The notes: generated by a model from the letters alone, not told the origin. A stretch of DNA of 64,000 nucleotides from Eustoma russellianum (GCA_036186865.1 AP025042.1:35346487-35410486), one strand, 5' to 3'. Positions 35,022-46,604 are shown, numbered from the stretch's first letter. Numbers and translations: made by a program.

Positions 35022-35062
35022 GGTTTCCTATGTCCAGCTTTGGCATAGGCAGCCACGGTATG
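35022..35062 (+). other. LINE-2 3' UTR hairpin 1
   Basis: GGTTTCCTATG (35022-35032) pairs with CATAGGCAGCC (35044-35054), one mismatch and one G-U. ACGGTATG follows. The inner stem CCTATG/CATAGG differs from LINE-1's CCTGTA/TACAGG but still pairs. Confidence 0.7.
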
Positions 35063-35216
35063 TTGTCCTTCATCTCTTTTACTTATGTCAGCTGCTACTT
35101 CTGCAAGGTTTCAATGTCCTGCCTAATGCTTCTTGTTTCTGTGCGTTGTTGGGACCAAGGATTCGTCACATTTGGCCACACCATCGGTTGGAGAGACAAG
35201 GCTTATATAGCTGGAG

Positions 35217-35255
35217 GTTGCCTGTAGTCAACAAGCTACGGGCAACGCGGGTATG
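35217..35255 (+). other. LINE-2 3' UTR hairpin 2
   Basis: GTTGCCTGTAG (35217-35227) pairs with CTACGGGCAAC (35236-35246), 11 pairs with one G-U. GCGGGTATG follows. Confidence 0.78.
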
Positions 35256-35481
35256 CCTTTATCCTCTTCGTCAAGTTATTCTTATGCCTAACTTACTGCA
35301 GTTCTCTTACACATGCCTTTTGATTGTGGCACGAGGTGCTGTTCTCCTACAAAGCTGGATCATCGTTGGGCTACTCGGGCTGCATGACAATGACCAACAT
35401 ATTTTTGCCTACATCCAGAAGCCTCTCCTCTTATTCATCACTACACTCTTGTCCAATTGCTTTTATCAACCTGCCACTCAT

Positions 35482-35568
35482 ATAAATATGTACGCTTTTT
35501 TCTTCGTCAAGGTTTTATCCACAAGGGTGGTTTTACTTGACAAGGTTTTAATGCGGCATATCATATAT
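35482..35568 (+). other. 87-bp conserved LINE block (LINE-2 copy)
   Basis: Ungapped match to 23146-23232 and to the minus-strand blocks of LINE-3 and LINE-4. It lies 136 bp before the end of the element. Confidence 0.85.
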
Positions 35569-35704
35569 GACTGGAGGTTGCGTTTACTAGCTATGCTTCA
35601 TAAGTTCTTTTCATATGATGACACTGTATTTTGGATTGTTTGTAATATGGTTTTCCTCTACCATAAATGAGGATAGTTAATGAAAATTGCTTTATATAAA
35701 AAAA

Positions 35705-36890
35705 TATATCTGTATTTCCTTTAAAATAAGTCATAAACCTTAAAAGAAGTACACATTATAGCCGAAAATGCTAAGTGATGTGTGTACATATATATTGAAC
35801 CGTATAGGTGTGTGTGTATATATATATATAAAACATACTTCTTCGAAAATCATTTTATTGCCATATATATATGTCTAGATCCGTATATGTATATGTACCG
35901 ATATGTATACCCGTATATATTATCCATAATCTATCCATTTCTTGATCTTGTTATTACCCCTTAGAACATAAACATGGATGATCCACTTTGATATCAAGTA
36001 TGCTTAGGTCTCTGAAATTCATAAAGTATCAAGAAGATACATAGGGCCGTGTATTCCCTCTATACGATTCTGTAAGTAGACTTTTCATCGCTTTGTAATA
36101 TATTGAGTCATTTATCACATGGTAGCTTTCACTTTATATTATACACATACACATATTCGTACATATATATATATATCCAGTGTTTACACAAGCGTGTCGT
36201 GTAACCTATTCTCCGCCAAATTAAATCTGCTAGACCTTAAGAGTTTCTATAATTATTGGCTAAAGTTCCTTTGGTCTTACCTGAAATTGGTACCCAACGG
36301 CCATGTTGGGGATGGATGAAGAGAGTTCTCAATTTATTAAGGGCATAATTAGGCCCATCTTTCGGAGCTTGTATAAGGAACCATATCCTTAGAACCCCTT
36401 AGCCGAAAATGATTTGTGGGTATATGTAATTGAATTGAATCTCACCCATGCTTCCATTTCATTTTCTTTATATACTATATAGATGCACGTGTTTGTATTT
36501 TAATATGGGCTTTCCCTTATGCATATTTCCTATGGACCAAAATCCATTAAACCCCTTATCATAGGATAGTCCATCCTGTGGTATATATGTATATCCAGAT
36601 GTATGCCCGTACCATATGTATATGGGCGTGTCACATAGTCCGACTTCTCAATTAAAGTTGCCTAAAAATACTACTTCTAATTGTTCTCAATTCTCGGGTC
36701 AATCAATTTAGTATTCTTACTTCCAACGGCTCGCTTGCTTCATGTATTACGCTTTGGGGGTATGCTAATTCCTTTTTAACCTTAAATAATTGTAGGTATG
36801 CCGAAGATACCTCCCTTTCGAGGTATCATTCACTTTCCTTGCTTCACCCCACCCCTAGATGCCATACTAATTTTTGGGCAGGGTACAACA
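35705..36890 (-). repeat. Tekay B 5' LTR, proximal part
   Basis: The LTR resumes with the LINE-2 target duplication and runs to GGGTACAACA at 36890. It is collinear with about 23706-24645. About 245 bp at 36090-36345 are absent from the 3' LTR, where CTTTTCAT joins GCTTAGGCCC. Confidence 0.88.
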
Positions 36891-36964
36891 CATATCGCCT
36901 GGCGTTGCCCCCATCACTGTCCCAGTTACATGATGTATTCCATGTTTCCCAACTTCGCCGATAT
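36891..36964 (+). pseudogene. Tekay A integrase C-terminal piece between two insertions
   Basis: After a CATAT target duplication the Tekay A frame continues (YRLALPPSLSQLHDVFHVSQLRR), the segment between the GPY-like block and chromodomain seen intact in Tekay D. It is cut again at 36964 by the SIRE solo LTR. This small island proves that the flanks at 10378 and 36891 were once adjacent. Confidence 0.92.
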
Positions 36965-39900
36965 TGCAGAGAAAAAGGGGTTTGAGTGATTTCAAAATAT
37001 ATGATTTAAATGAGCATGACTTAAAACGTGTGCATGATATAAACGTGTACAAACGTGTGAATGATATATTGCTTATTACTTGCCTTATTTAGTTCATATA
37101 TTATGTTGCCGTACTAACGAGCCATGAAGCGTTAAAGCTTACATCATTTGGCAAACATTTGTTGTGTTTATACTATTTTCAGGTGTCATCATTAATGAAC
37201 TAAACTAGTTCATTAAGTGAAGTACTTAGTTAATTAAACTAAGTAGTTCATTAAAGGAAGCTACATTTGGAAAAGGCACAAAGGCAACAAGGCTAAGGAA
37301 GGAAAGTCTCCTCCTCCTCCCCTCGTTTAATATGCACGCCTATATACATACATAAATATGTATTTTCTGATTTTTTGAAAAAGGCACATACACATGTATT
37401 CCAACGTACTACCGACACATTATATATTTTACGTACGTACGTCAACGTCACACCATCATACTTAACTCATATTTATGAGTATATTCAGGTCTTATATCAT
37501 ATGATATAAGTCATGGTGATGACAAATTAAATACGACACGTTAAAAGGTTCTAAACCAAAAATTGTCGTATCGGGCGAATACCGAAACTTCGCCAACGTG
37601 TCATGTACTTGCCATAAATAGATGTCCGGCCACTACACTTCAAAAATATCTATAATTTTCGTGCCTATGGTGATGTGTTCAGCCATAAAATCTTTCCATG
37701 TTGGCACACACAAATCACCCCACATTAAGGCCAAGTTGTGGAGATTCCAATTTCAATTTTGTCACATGATAATGGCGCCACTTTAGACCAGCCAAGTGTT
37801 GAGAATTAAAGTTTATATTATATATATTATGTGTAACATAATATATATATAACATGTGCAAAAAGTTGGAATTTAATTAGAGAAAAATCGGATAATTGAT
37901 AAATATCAAAAATTCGGTTTTGTACGTATACAACACATGGAATATTTTTGGCACATCATACAACACGTATCTAGACACTTTTTACATATGTCATACATCT
38001 TAAAGTGTTCTAGAAAATTAAATTAAGGGCTGATTGGAATATAACATGTGTGTATTATTAAATGTGCATTATTTTTCAAAGTTAGCAAAAATAAAATTCA
38101 GCACATGCATATGCACTTATACACGCCACCTACAGCTGAGATGGAGCATATGTGGAGCCTTGTTGGTATATTGATTGGTCAAGAATCAATCATACAATGT
38201 TGGTGATTTAAAGAAAGAAGCTACAAATGGTAAGGTTTCAAACTTTGTTTCATTTGAAACACATGCTGAAAATTTCAGCATGTTGAATTATAGCTGGCCG
38301 ATTTTTTTGTGTTAAAAAGCATATATTGGTGTCTTGAATTATGTGGTTAATTAGAAGAAGAAATAGAAGTAATTTGAATAAGTTTCAAAGCCATAAAGTG
38401 TGATATCTTGAATATCACACATGCTGAAATTTTCAGCATGTGTAGAATGTATCTTGGCCGAATTCATGGTCATGTGGGTGTCCAAATTTTATTTCCAATT
38501 TGATAAGGATATTTGCTATCAATTGATGATTTATTTTAAAAAGAAAAATCAAAAAAAAATGGAAGTATTTTGAATTAAGGAACCATGTATCACATGCTGA
38601 AATTTCAGCATGCTAAATTCTTTTAATGGCCGATTTTGTTACCATGGTGTGGAGAAATTTTGTCTTGCTTAATGTATGGGTAATCTTGGATGATTATGGA
38701 AATTATTCTATGTTGATTTTGGCACATGTTTTTAGTGAAATATTCAGATTTTCCAAGTCATCAAATGATGACAACATTCGACCTATCATGAAGTGCCGAG
38801 TAAGCAAAGGTTAAATGATCATCCAATGAGAAGATGCCAAGTAATCAAGATCATGTCACAATGATGCCACACATTCTCCCAAGGACTTAGAAGACAATTT
38901 TTAAGAGGGGAAGGACCTAGAGGGGACGGATGCAATGTGTTAAAAAGGAAGAAGATGAGCAAAAACAAAAGACAAGAACAAGCATTACAATCTTGAGATC
39001 AAAAACGCCTAGCCTCTCTTCTTCTACACTCGCTTTCTTTCTTCTTCTTGAAAGCCTATTGTACTTATATTCTTATCTTTGAATAGGCTTGTAATAGACC
39101 ACCACATACTCTTTATCTTTGTAAAATATTGATCAAGGTGTGATCAATCTTCAATCTTGCAAGGTGGTGGTGTTCGTGTGAATTGTATTCGTCGTACAAG
39201 ATTTGTAAAGGGTTGGAGTTGGTGTGTAACTCCATCAACCCTGTGGTAAGGTGTACTGCGTGTGTGTGATAGTGTGAACCGAGGAAGGTGTTCCTCGAAG
39301 ACTGGAGTAGAATGTTTATAACCGAACCAGTATAAAATTCTCGGTGCCATTTACTTTCTGCACTTATATTCTGTTTCTGCACTGATTACTCTTTTTGTTT
39401 ACGTTCGTAAAAATAGTGAACGATTTTCAAAAATCACAAAATTTTCATAAACATAGACACACGTCTTAGGGTTAATTTGGCACAAGTTTCAACCCTTTTG
39501 GATAAGTATAAGTCACTCAAACATCTAAAGTTCTGAGACTAGTGCAATCTGATTTTCAGACTTACAAAGGTTGAGACTTTGAGTGTATTTGACTAACTTT
39601 CCGAAAGAATTTTTCAAAACTGTTTCAACCCACTCTAATGCAACATATAAGGGGTTAGTGGTTAAAATTTCAGAGCAATTGGAGTTAAGAACAAATAGGA
39701 ACAAATTTTTCAAAACAGTCTACCGTTTCTGGCAGATTCGTTCAATCTGACCACCAATGATTTTTGAAGGGGTTAAAGGTTGAAATAAATCTGAAAGTTT
39801 TATGAGACACTCATAACATCTGAGGCTAAGTTCTCTCAAAATTTCAGAATTTTTGGAGATCTATAACCTAGTTTTAAAAATGTTTTAAAACTGGTCCTGA

Positions 39901-40015
39901 AAGCAGAATCAGTTTTCAGAAGTTGAGTTGGTTGGTTTTAAAACTATTTTAAAAACCATACTTTCTGCACCAACTATTCAACCCCCCCTTCTAGTGGTGC
40001 CTTGCAGATCCTACA
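36965..40015 (+). repeat. SIRE solo LTR in Tekay A
   Basis: A 3,051-bp LTR starting TGCAGAGAAAAAGGGG and ending TTGCAGATCCTACA, flanked by a perfect 5-bp duplication GATAT (36960-36964 and 40016-40020). It has the U3 palindrome (37491-37510), TACGTACGT and tandem TGACGT-like sites near 37430-37450, and hairpins at 38261-38283, 38417-38443 and 38593-38612. The perfect duplication suggests it is younger than the copy in LINE-1. Confidence 0.96.
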
Positions 40016-40242
40016 GATATGTCTTTGATCCAAGACACGTTCTTGAGGATCAGCAACTGAAGGTTGAAGAAGATGCATCTTATATAGAGGAGCCCCTAAA
40101 TATCATTGATTGGAAAGAAAAGAAGTTGAGAAAGAGATCCATACCTATGGTAAATGTTCAGTGGAAGTACCATTCAGGAGAAGAAGCCTCATGGGAAACA
40201 GAGGAAGACATGAAGAATAGATACCCCCATCTTTTTGACTAG
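40016..40242 (+). pseudogene. Tekay A pol C-terminus with chromodomain
   Basis: The frame reads YVFDPRHVLEDQQLKVEEDASYIEEP, then NIIDWKEKKLRKRSIPMVNVQWKYHSGEEASWETEEDMKNRYPHLFD and a stop. The latter part is the Tekay-type chromodomain, with aromatic residues in VQWKYH and ASWE. Such domains are thought to steer integration to modified histones. The segment is open, but the gene upstream is broken. Confidence 0.9.
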
Positions 40243-40286
40243 TCTCTGAAGTTTCGAGGACGAAACTTATGTTAAGGGGGGGAGGA
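40243..40286 (+). other. Tekay A 3' non-coding strip and polypurine tract
   Basis: GAGGACGAAACTT followed by the tract AAGGGGGGGAGGA (about 40274-40286) sits between the pol stop and the LTR start, as in Tekay D (63442-63485). Confidence 0.88.
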
Positions 40287-42526
40287 TGTTGTACCCCAAC
40301 TGTACCGTACTTGAAACCGTGATGATGTGATATAATGAAACATTGATTCTTCCAAGTCCATTTTGATTAATTTATATTAGCGTTTCTTTGCTTAAATCTA
40401 TTTAAGATGGATACTAAATAATTATATAAGTGGATGCCACAAGGTATGTGAAATACCTTATAAATTCGGCCAAGAGGCCTTGATGAACCTTAGAATAATT
40501 TCTTTTTATAAGAAGGCCAACCTAAATGGTTCTCACAAATCAAATTTAAAATCATATTCGATAAAATAAATTATAGTATAAGTTATATAAGTATGAGTTA
40601 TGCTAAATGTTAAAAGACTTAAATACCCCCCAAGAACCCAAGACTTTCGGCCAAGGCCATGGGAAAGTCTCTAGAACCCTATCCACTATTCTAATTCATG
40701 TTTAATAATTAAAATATCAAATTAGTTTGAAATCAAATAATAAAATAAAGAAAGCATGCAAAGGAAAAATGATAAAATAATGCAAGCATTGTAGACAAAA
40801 GCTTGCAATTCACAAGACCAAGACTTCTTTTTCTACTTTTCGTGAAACCTTGCCCCCTTTCCCTCCCCATGCGCCGGCCCTCCCCCTTCAATCTCCAAGA
40901 AACCTCCATTAAGTTAACAACAAGCTCCCCTCCCTCACCATCTTGTTCATCTTCAAACATTTCTCCAACAATTAGCCAATACATTCCTTCATCCCTTAAG
41001 CTCACGGTTTGGAAGTAGTTAGGAGGCTCAACACTTCTTCCATTTTCAAGTTCAAGGAATCATCTAGGTAAGTCTCCTTCCAAACATCTTAAGTGAATTC
41101 TCTATTTTAAAGAATGAAGCTCATTTGGTTCCTCCTCCTACCCCCAAACCCGTGACCTCCATAGTCACTAGGTACAAGATTGTCAATCCTTTTAGGAGGT
41201 GCAAGCTCTTGCTAATTGAAGCTCCCTTCAAAACCTCATCTTGGTAAGTAGATATAATATCAAGATAGCTCTATTTTCATTTAAGATGATGACTAACATT
41301 CTTCTTTTCCTTCTGTCAAAAACCGTGCGCTTCATGGACATAAAAGAGGAAAAATTTCAACTCATTCATCCAAGATCCAAGCTAAGATAAAGCTCTAGCT
41401 TGAAGAGACAAGTATACCTTAGACTCTCATGATTTATTTGAAGAATTAGTAAGTTGAATGGCTAGTTATTTCTAAGATATGAACTTTAGTGAATATACTA
41501 AGTATTAAGCATGAGACCTTAGTAGTTCCTTAAGGAAAATGTCTTGCATGTGATTAATTCCTTCCAAGATGAAATCTTTTCCTACATGCAATATGGTATG
41601 AGGTTGTTTTAGGATGAAACAAGACTCAACAAAGTGATTCTAGGCAAGAATGGTTCTTAGGTGAAGTTTGAGAAGCTCCAAGATGGTATGCATGTGCTAG
41701 TTGTAATTTTACAAGGTTGTTGGGTGTGGTTGAAATGAAATAGCATATAAATGTGTTGTATGTCTAAGTAAGCATTGTAAAATATGCCTATTGCACCCTA
41801 CAAGATTCGGCCAAGAAGAGAAATGTGAGGGAGAGTTGTGAATCCAAGAAAGAACACACTTTGTGAGCATTAAGGTGTGTGAAATTGCATGCTAGATGAT
41901 TTCTTACATGAGTATGTTTGCGCTCAAATTGAAATATGACATGGGTTATTTTGGTACAAGAACACGGGCTGTTTATGGAGGTTGAATGATGCATAAATTA
42001 GTTGTACCAATAATTGACTCAATAGAATGCAACATGAGCGAAAATGAGAAGTATTATGTATAAATTGCAAACTATTTTGTGGTAACTTAAATGTGACATA
42101 AAAAAAGCTAGGGAATCTGTAATATTCATGTTAAAAGGGTGTATTTAGTGTCTAATAAGTTTATTTATAAGAATAAGGTTAGTGGTTATATGTTTAACAT
42201 GAAAAAGCAACAAAAGACCAAACTCCTGGAACAGGGCAGTTTTATGTAGTGTTTTGTGTAACTTGGAAATAAACCCTAGGAAAGTTCAAATGAGCTAATT
42301 TTAGGTAGGATGGTATTCCTGCATGTTTATGACTTGGGGAGTTGGAATTTTGGAAAAAGGAATTATGGTTTTGTCATAATAAAGTTTTTAGTAAAACTGG
42401 TCAGTCCAGAATCAGCATGTGATCAATTTTAGGAAAATAATTAAATGACCCCTTAAAAATTATTGGATTACTCTGGAAATTTTATGATAATCACCTAAGA
42501 CATATAGGAGCATGTACATGTAAATT
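40287..42526 (+). repeat. Tekay A 3' LTR, truncated
   Basis: Begins TGTTGTACCCCAACTG after the purine tract. It matches the reverse complement of Tekay D's LTR well near its right end (GATAATCACCTAAGACATA, then ACATGTAAATTAATCA) and is broken at about 42526, after roughly 2.24 kb of an expected 4 kb or more. The short frames inside (40733-41018, both strands) lie in low-complexity LTR sequence and are not called. Confidence 0.85.
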
Positions 42527-42922
42527 AATCAACTTGAATTGATTTAATTCCTCATGCATAGCATCTATCCATGACATGTCACCTAAGGCTTCCTTTACGT
42601 TCTTAGGTTCTAATTGTGAGATTAAGCTATGTCCTTCAAGTTGACTTATATTTCTACATGTTCTAACCTCAACACTTGGATCCCCAATGATTAGTTCTCT
42701 AGGGTGCCACCAATTCATAGATTGACTAAGTTCACCCTCATCTTGTTCAAATGTTTCATTAGTATGAACATTATCATATGTAATTGGATCATTAGTTACA
42801 TTATCTTCCAATTGCAAAGTTTCTTCATTTATATCATCTAAGGGTTCATGCAGGTCTTGTTCAGGGGGAGTTGGTTCTAGATGATCAAGTACAGGCTCAA
42901 GTAATACATCATCATCAAACAT
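42527..42922 (-). pseudogene. Copia C linker and start of RT
   Basis: Minus-strand frame with acidic linker (EPVLDHLEPTPPEQDLHEPLDD), WWHPRELIIGDPS, SQLEPKNVKEALGDMSWIDAMHEELNQF. The last part equals the first RT block of element 1 (WIDAMHDELNQF). After NQF it departs into KLINLHVHAPI, which is Tekay LTR sequence read through, so the junction lies within about 15 bp of 42530. Confidence 0.85.
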
Positions 42923-43174
42923 ATTTTCAACATTTGTTTCTTAATTATGTTGATGTTTATCACTAACTTCAAAGCATGCATTTTAATTGAATTTCACATG
43001 TATGGATTCAATTATCTTTCTAGATGTAGGATTATAACACCTATATGCTCTTGAGTTAGTAGAATAACCAACAAATATGCATTCAATAGACTTTTGTTCA
43101 AACTTATCTAGATTATCCTTAGTGTTTAGCATAAAACATTTACATCCAAATACTTTAAGATAATCTATTTTAGG
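42923..43174 (-). pseudogene. Copia C integrase-RT linker, broken
   Basis: Minus-strand homology to the FGCKCFMLNTKDNLDKFEQKSIECIFVGYS block, then YRCYNPTSRKIIESIHVKFN, interrupted by stops at about 43173 and 42985. It connects the frames on both sides. Confidence 0.75.
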
Positions 43175-44812
43175 TTATCTATTGTTTGGAAATTCATAAG
43201 GCATTTTATTTAATTTCTTTTTAATAGTAAGCCTGTTTATAATATAGCATCCACAACTAACAGCTTCAGCCCATAAATATTTAGGTAATTTATTGTCACA
43301 AAGCATTGTCCTAGCAACTTCCTGAATCGTTCTATTTTTACGTTCAACAACTCCATTGAGTTGTGGTGTTCTAGGTTGTGAGAATTCATGTATTATTCCA
43401 TGTAGTTCACAGAATTTGATTACGTCTTTATTTTTAAATTCTCCACCTCTATCACTTCTAATTCTTTTAACATTTTCTTCATAAATATTTTCAAGTTGCT
43501 TAATAAGGGTTTCGATTGCTAATGGAGCATCGTCTTTTTGTGTTAAGAACAATGTCCATGTGTAGCGTGAGTAATCATCTACTATGACACACACATAGTA
43601 GTGTCCACCTAGACTTCTTGTCCTAGTTGGACCAAATAAGTCTAAGTGAAGCAATTCTAGTACATGACTAGTACTCACTTCATGTTTCGGTTGTAATGTT
43701 TCTTTAATGTGTTTTCCTTTAATGCATGTTTCACACATTTGAAAATTATCTAAGTCTAACTTAGGCATTCCTCTAACTAAATTCTTCTTAGATAATTTCT
43801 TAATGGTTGAAATTCCTATATGGCCTAATCTTCTATGCCATAAATTTACATCTAAGTCATGTGATATTAGACACTTAACCTTAGCATCTAACATGTTATC
43901 TATGGTAAGAGTATAAATATTACCATCTCTATTTCCTTTTAAAACCGTTTCTCCTTTTTCATTTATTATATCACAAGAATTGGGAAGAAAGGAGACATTA
44001 TAACCACAATCTATAAGTTGAGAAATACTGAGTAAATTATAAGATAGATTGCTTATTAATAACACATTTCGTATTTGAAATGTGTTAGGGTTCCCGATTG
44101 TTCCTTTTCCAACAACTTGTCCTTTGTTGTTGTCACCGAATGTTACTTTTCCTCCATTCTTGATATGTTCCAATTCGATGAATAGTTTGGGGTTCCCTGT
44201 CATATGCCTCGAACATCCACTATCTAAAAACCATTTGGTTTTTAGATTCTTTGACTTTGCCTCCTTCTTGCATTCCTTGCGTTTATCCTCGTTGGATACG
44301 AAGCAGACTTGAGCTTCCTCAGTTTCAGATTCTGAGTTGGATGAGTCGCTCCATGTGCTCACCTTCATTGCTCGTTTCCCTTTTCTTGCCTTAGACTCCT
44401 TTGTCTTTGTTGTTTGAGCCTCCTTGTCCATGGCTTGTTTATTATTGTTGTTGTTATTATTATTTTTCTTCGTGGGACAGTCGTATGAAATATGTCCTTT
44501 TTGACCGCAGTCATAACACTTTAATTCTTTATTATACCATTTGTTTGTGTTATTCTTCCTAGGTTGAGAAGAAGAAGAAGAAAAAGAATTACGTTGTCCA
44601 TTCCTATTTGGACGTTTGAAAAACTTTCTAAGTTTTCTAGCTATCAATATCAAGTCGTCGTCTAATTCAGTATCACTATTACTATCATCGTTACTAGCAT
44701 GTGTTTCGATTGTTTTGAAAGCTGTTGACTTACTGGATGACTTAGACGATTTAGACTTTCGTTGGCTCAGTTTTACCTCATAGACTTTAAGAGACCCGAT
44801 CAATTCATCCAT
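43175..44812 (-). pseudogene. Copia C gag zinc knuckle, protease and integrase
   Basis: A 545-residue open frame. The order is a Ser/Lys-rich region, the knuckle CYDCGQKGHISYDC (CX2CX4HX4C) near residue 98, protease WFLDSGCSRHMTGN near 193, pre-integrase NLWHRRLGHIGISTIKKLS near 325, and integrase core DLFGP, SDRGGEF and PQLNGVVERKN with all D, D, E blocks. It ends at a stop in NKMPYEFPNNR. Since RT is missing and gag upstream has stops, the element is dead, although this block looks well preserved. Confidence 0.9.
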
Positions 44813-44813
44813 T

Positions 44814-45425
44814 TTAGTGGTTGACTTTTGTCTCCTCGATTGCAGTCACCTTTGGATCCCATTCAGTAGGGAGGCTTCGTAGCACCTTTTGAACCTTTTC
44901 ACTGTTCGAAAATGACTTCCCAAAAGCTTCAAGGGCATTGAAAATATTAGTAATCCTCAAATCCATAGATGTTATGGATTCGTTTGGCAACATTTTGAAA
45001 GTCTCTAATTCAGTCATAAGCATGTTTATTTTTTTACTTTTTAACACCACTAGTACCTTCGTGCTTTAATACAAGTGATTTCCACATGTCGTGTGTGCTT
45101 GTGCAATTTGATACATATCATGCTTCAGAAGTTGTAAGTCCATTCAAAAGTAATGCATAGCTTTAGCATTCATGGACATTTTCTTTTTATCATCCAATGA
45201 CCATTCACTTTTATATTTTTCAACCTCTTGAGTTACTCCACTAACTTGTATGACTTTCATTGGAATGTACGGCCCATCTTCAACTATAGACCATAAATCG
45301 ATGTCTATAGCCATTAAGAATAGCCTCATTCTTAGTTTCCAATGAACAAAATTATTGCCATCAAAAAGAGGAGGGCATTGTGTAGACATACCTTCCAACT
45401 CACCTTTGTGAGAAACAATGGCCAT
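44814..45425 (-). pseudogene. Copia C gag (UBN2-type)
   Basis: The likely start is the ATG at 45425 (minus), giving MAIVSHKGELEGMSTQCPPLFDGNNFVHWKLRMRLFL, the usual copia gag opening. The frame meets stops at about 45144 and again before 45050, then continues as KINMLMTELETFKMLPNESITSMDLRITNIFNALEAFGKSF..VLRSLPTEWDPKVTAIEE, the UBN2 capsid core. A stop near 44814 separates it from the following frame, although copia normally has one gag-pol frame. Gag would form the particle shell. Confidence 0.85.
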
Positions 45426-45534
45426 TGTATATACCTTGGATTTGAGACAAGCAGTATATAATGAATTGTTGTTTCTTGGCCTTGTATTGTTCGTATGGTG
45501 TTGAATCTTGCTTCTTTTGAGTGGTGTTGGTCTG

Positions 45535-45546
45535 GCTCTGATACCA
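45535..45546 (-). other. Primer binding site of copia C
   Basis: The minus strand reads TGGTATCAGAGC, the initiator-Met-tRNA complement, two bases from the LTR end (...GGTCCAACA). Confidence 0.92.
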
Positions 45547-46604
45547 AATGTTGGACCGTGCACCTGCAATAGACACCACTAGAGGGGGGTGAATAGTGGT
45601 TAGCGGAAATTACACTACAACCCTTTGTTAAAATCCCCTTTGAAAACAGAATATGACACCACCTCAGATTCAGAATCCGTTTTTCAAAAATTCACAAATA
45701 ATTGTACACAACTCCAAAAATTATGAAACTTTCCAGAATTGAACTTCAATTAGTTAACAAGACTCTGTCCCAAAATCAGACAAAAATAAGAGAATAAAAA
45801 GATTCAGATGGTCAATCTGGACAGAATTGGACAGAATTTTGCAAAACGTGTTTCTCTTTCAATACTCAACCAAAAAGGTGATCTTTATATCAAAACACTC
45901 CTTAAGATGTGTAGATGAAGTTTCCAAAAGGCCCTGACCTTAAGCCATTCTTGAAAAATATAGAATTTAAGTTTTCTCAAAACTGGTCAGATTACAGCCA
46001 GATTGGAGCAGTTATCTTACAAAGACTGAAAGACTAACTTTCCCTTGCTCAAATCAAGTGATTCTTGTTGCAAATGAAAGCTAACAATCTGAAGTATAAC
46101 TCCACCAAAAATCACGAATTTTGAAAATGTTTATCTATTTTTTAAATTGTGAGAATTTGTGTGAAAACTGTAGTCAAAAACGGGCAGAAAACAGAAATAA
46201 AGAAACAAGAGAAGAACACAAAGGATTTATCCTAGTTCGGTCAATGTGACCTACTCTAGTTCCTATGAACACCTTTCCTTGGATTTTACTATGAAATGAA
46301 CATCTTACAACAAGAGCCAAGCTTGATCATTGGGTTATACACCAACCCTACTCAAGACTTGGATAATCACCTTCTAAGCAACAGTTAGTTGCAACTCCTC
46401 TAACACCTATTGATGTAGCCTTATAAAGATGGCTAATCAATCTTACAAATGAAGCTCAAGAGGCTTGTAGCTCACCACAATACAACAAGAACACCTTTGC
46501 TACAATGAATAAAACAATAACAACAAGAAGATGAAGATGAAAGCTAGACAATTCAACAAATGCTTGTGAGCTTCAAGTGTGTTTCATCTTCTTCACCAAT
46601 GCCT

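Larger units (their letters stand above)
29662..35704 (+). mobile_element. LINE-2: nearly full-length L1-type LINE in Tekay B 5' LTR
   Basis: A 6,043-bp LINE with 5' UTR, ORF1, ORF2, 3' UTR and a short A tail (35696-35704). The 16-bp target duplication is TATATCTATATTTCCT (29646-29661) and TATATCTGTATTTCCT (35705-35720), one mismatch. It is plus-strand, antisense to the LTR it sits in. It carries a handful of lesions: one stop in ORF1 and about three stops plus a frameshift in ORF2. It is the best-preserved LINE here. Confidence 0.93.
34991..35704 (+). other. LINE-2 3' UTR
   Basis: About 0.71 kb with two hairpins (35022-35054, 35217-35246), the 87-bp conserved block (35482-35568), a terminal hairpin (CCTC 35655-35658 with GAGG 35669-35672) and an A tail. 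The open frame at 34987-35670 spans it but resembles no protein. Confidence 0.75.
10379..36890 (-). mobile_element. Tekay-type element B, gag-only, with LINE-hit LTRs
   Basis: A minus-strand element with LTRs at 25904-36890 (5') and 10379-24645 (3'), a primer binding site, a gag remnant and a purine tract, but no pol. It sits in Tekay A with flanking TATAT (10374-10378) and CATAT (36891-36895), a 5-bp duplication with one change. After subtracting LINE-1 and LINE-2 each LTR is about 4.8-4.9 kb. In hand alignment of about 350 bp the two LTRs differ at roughly 4% of sites, so B is not recent. The gag-plus-LTR structure resembles TR-GAG non-autonomous elements. Confidence 0.88.

Noticed and set aside
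40733..41018. Overlapping frames of 90 and 71 codons on opposite strands
   Set aside because: Low-complexity part of the Tekay A LTR with no motif and no conservation shown.
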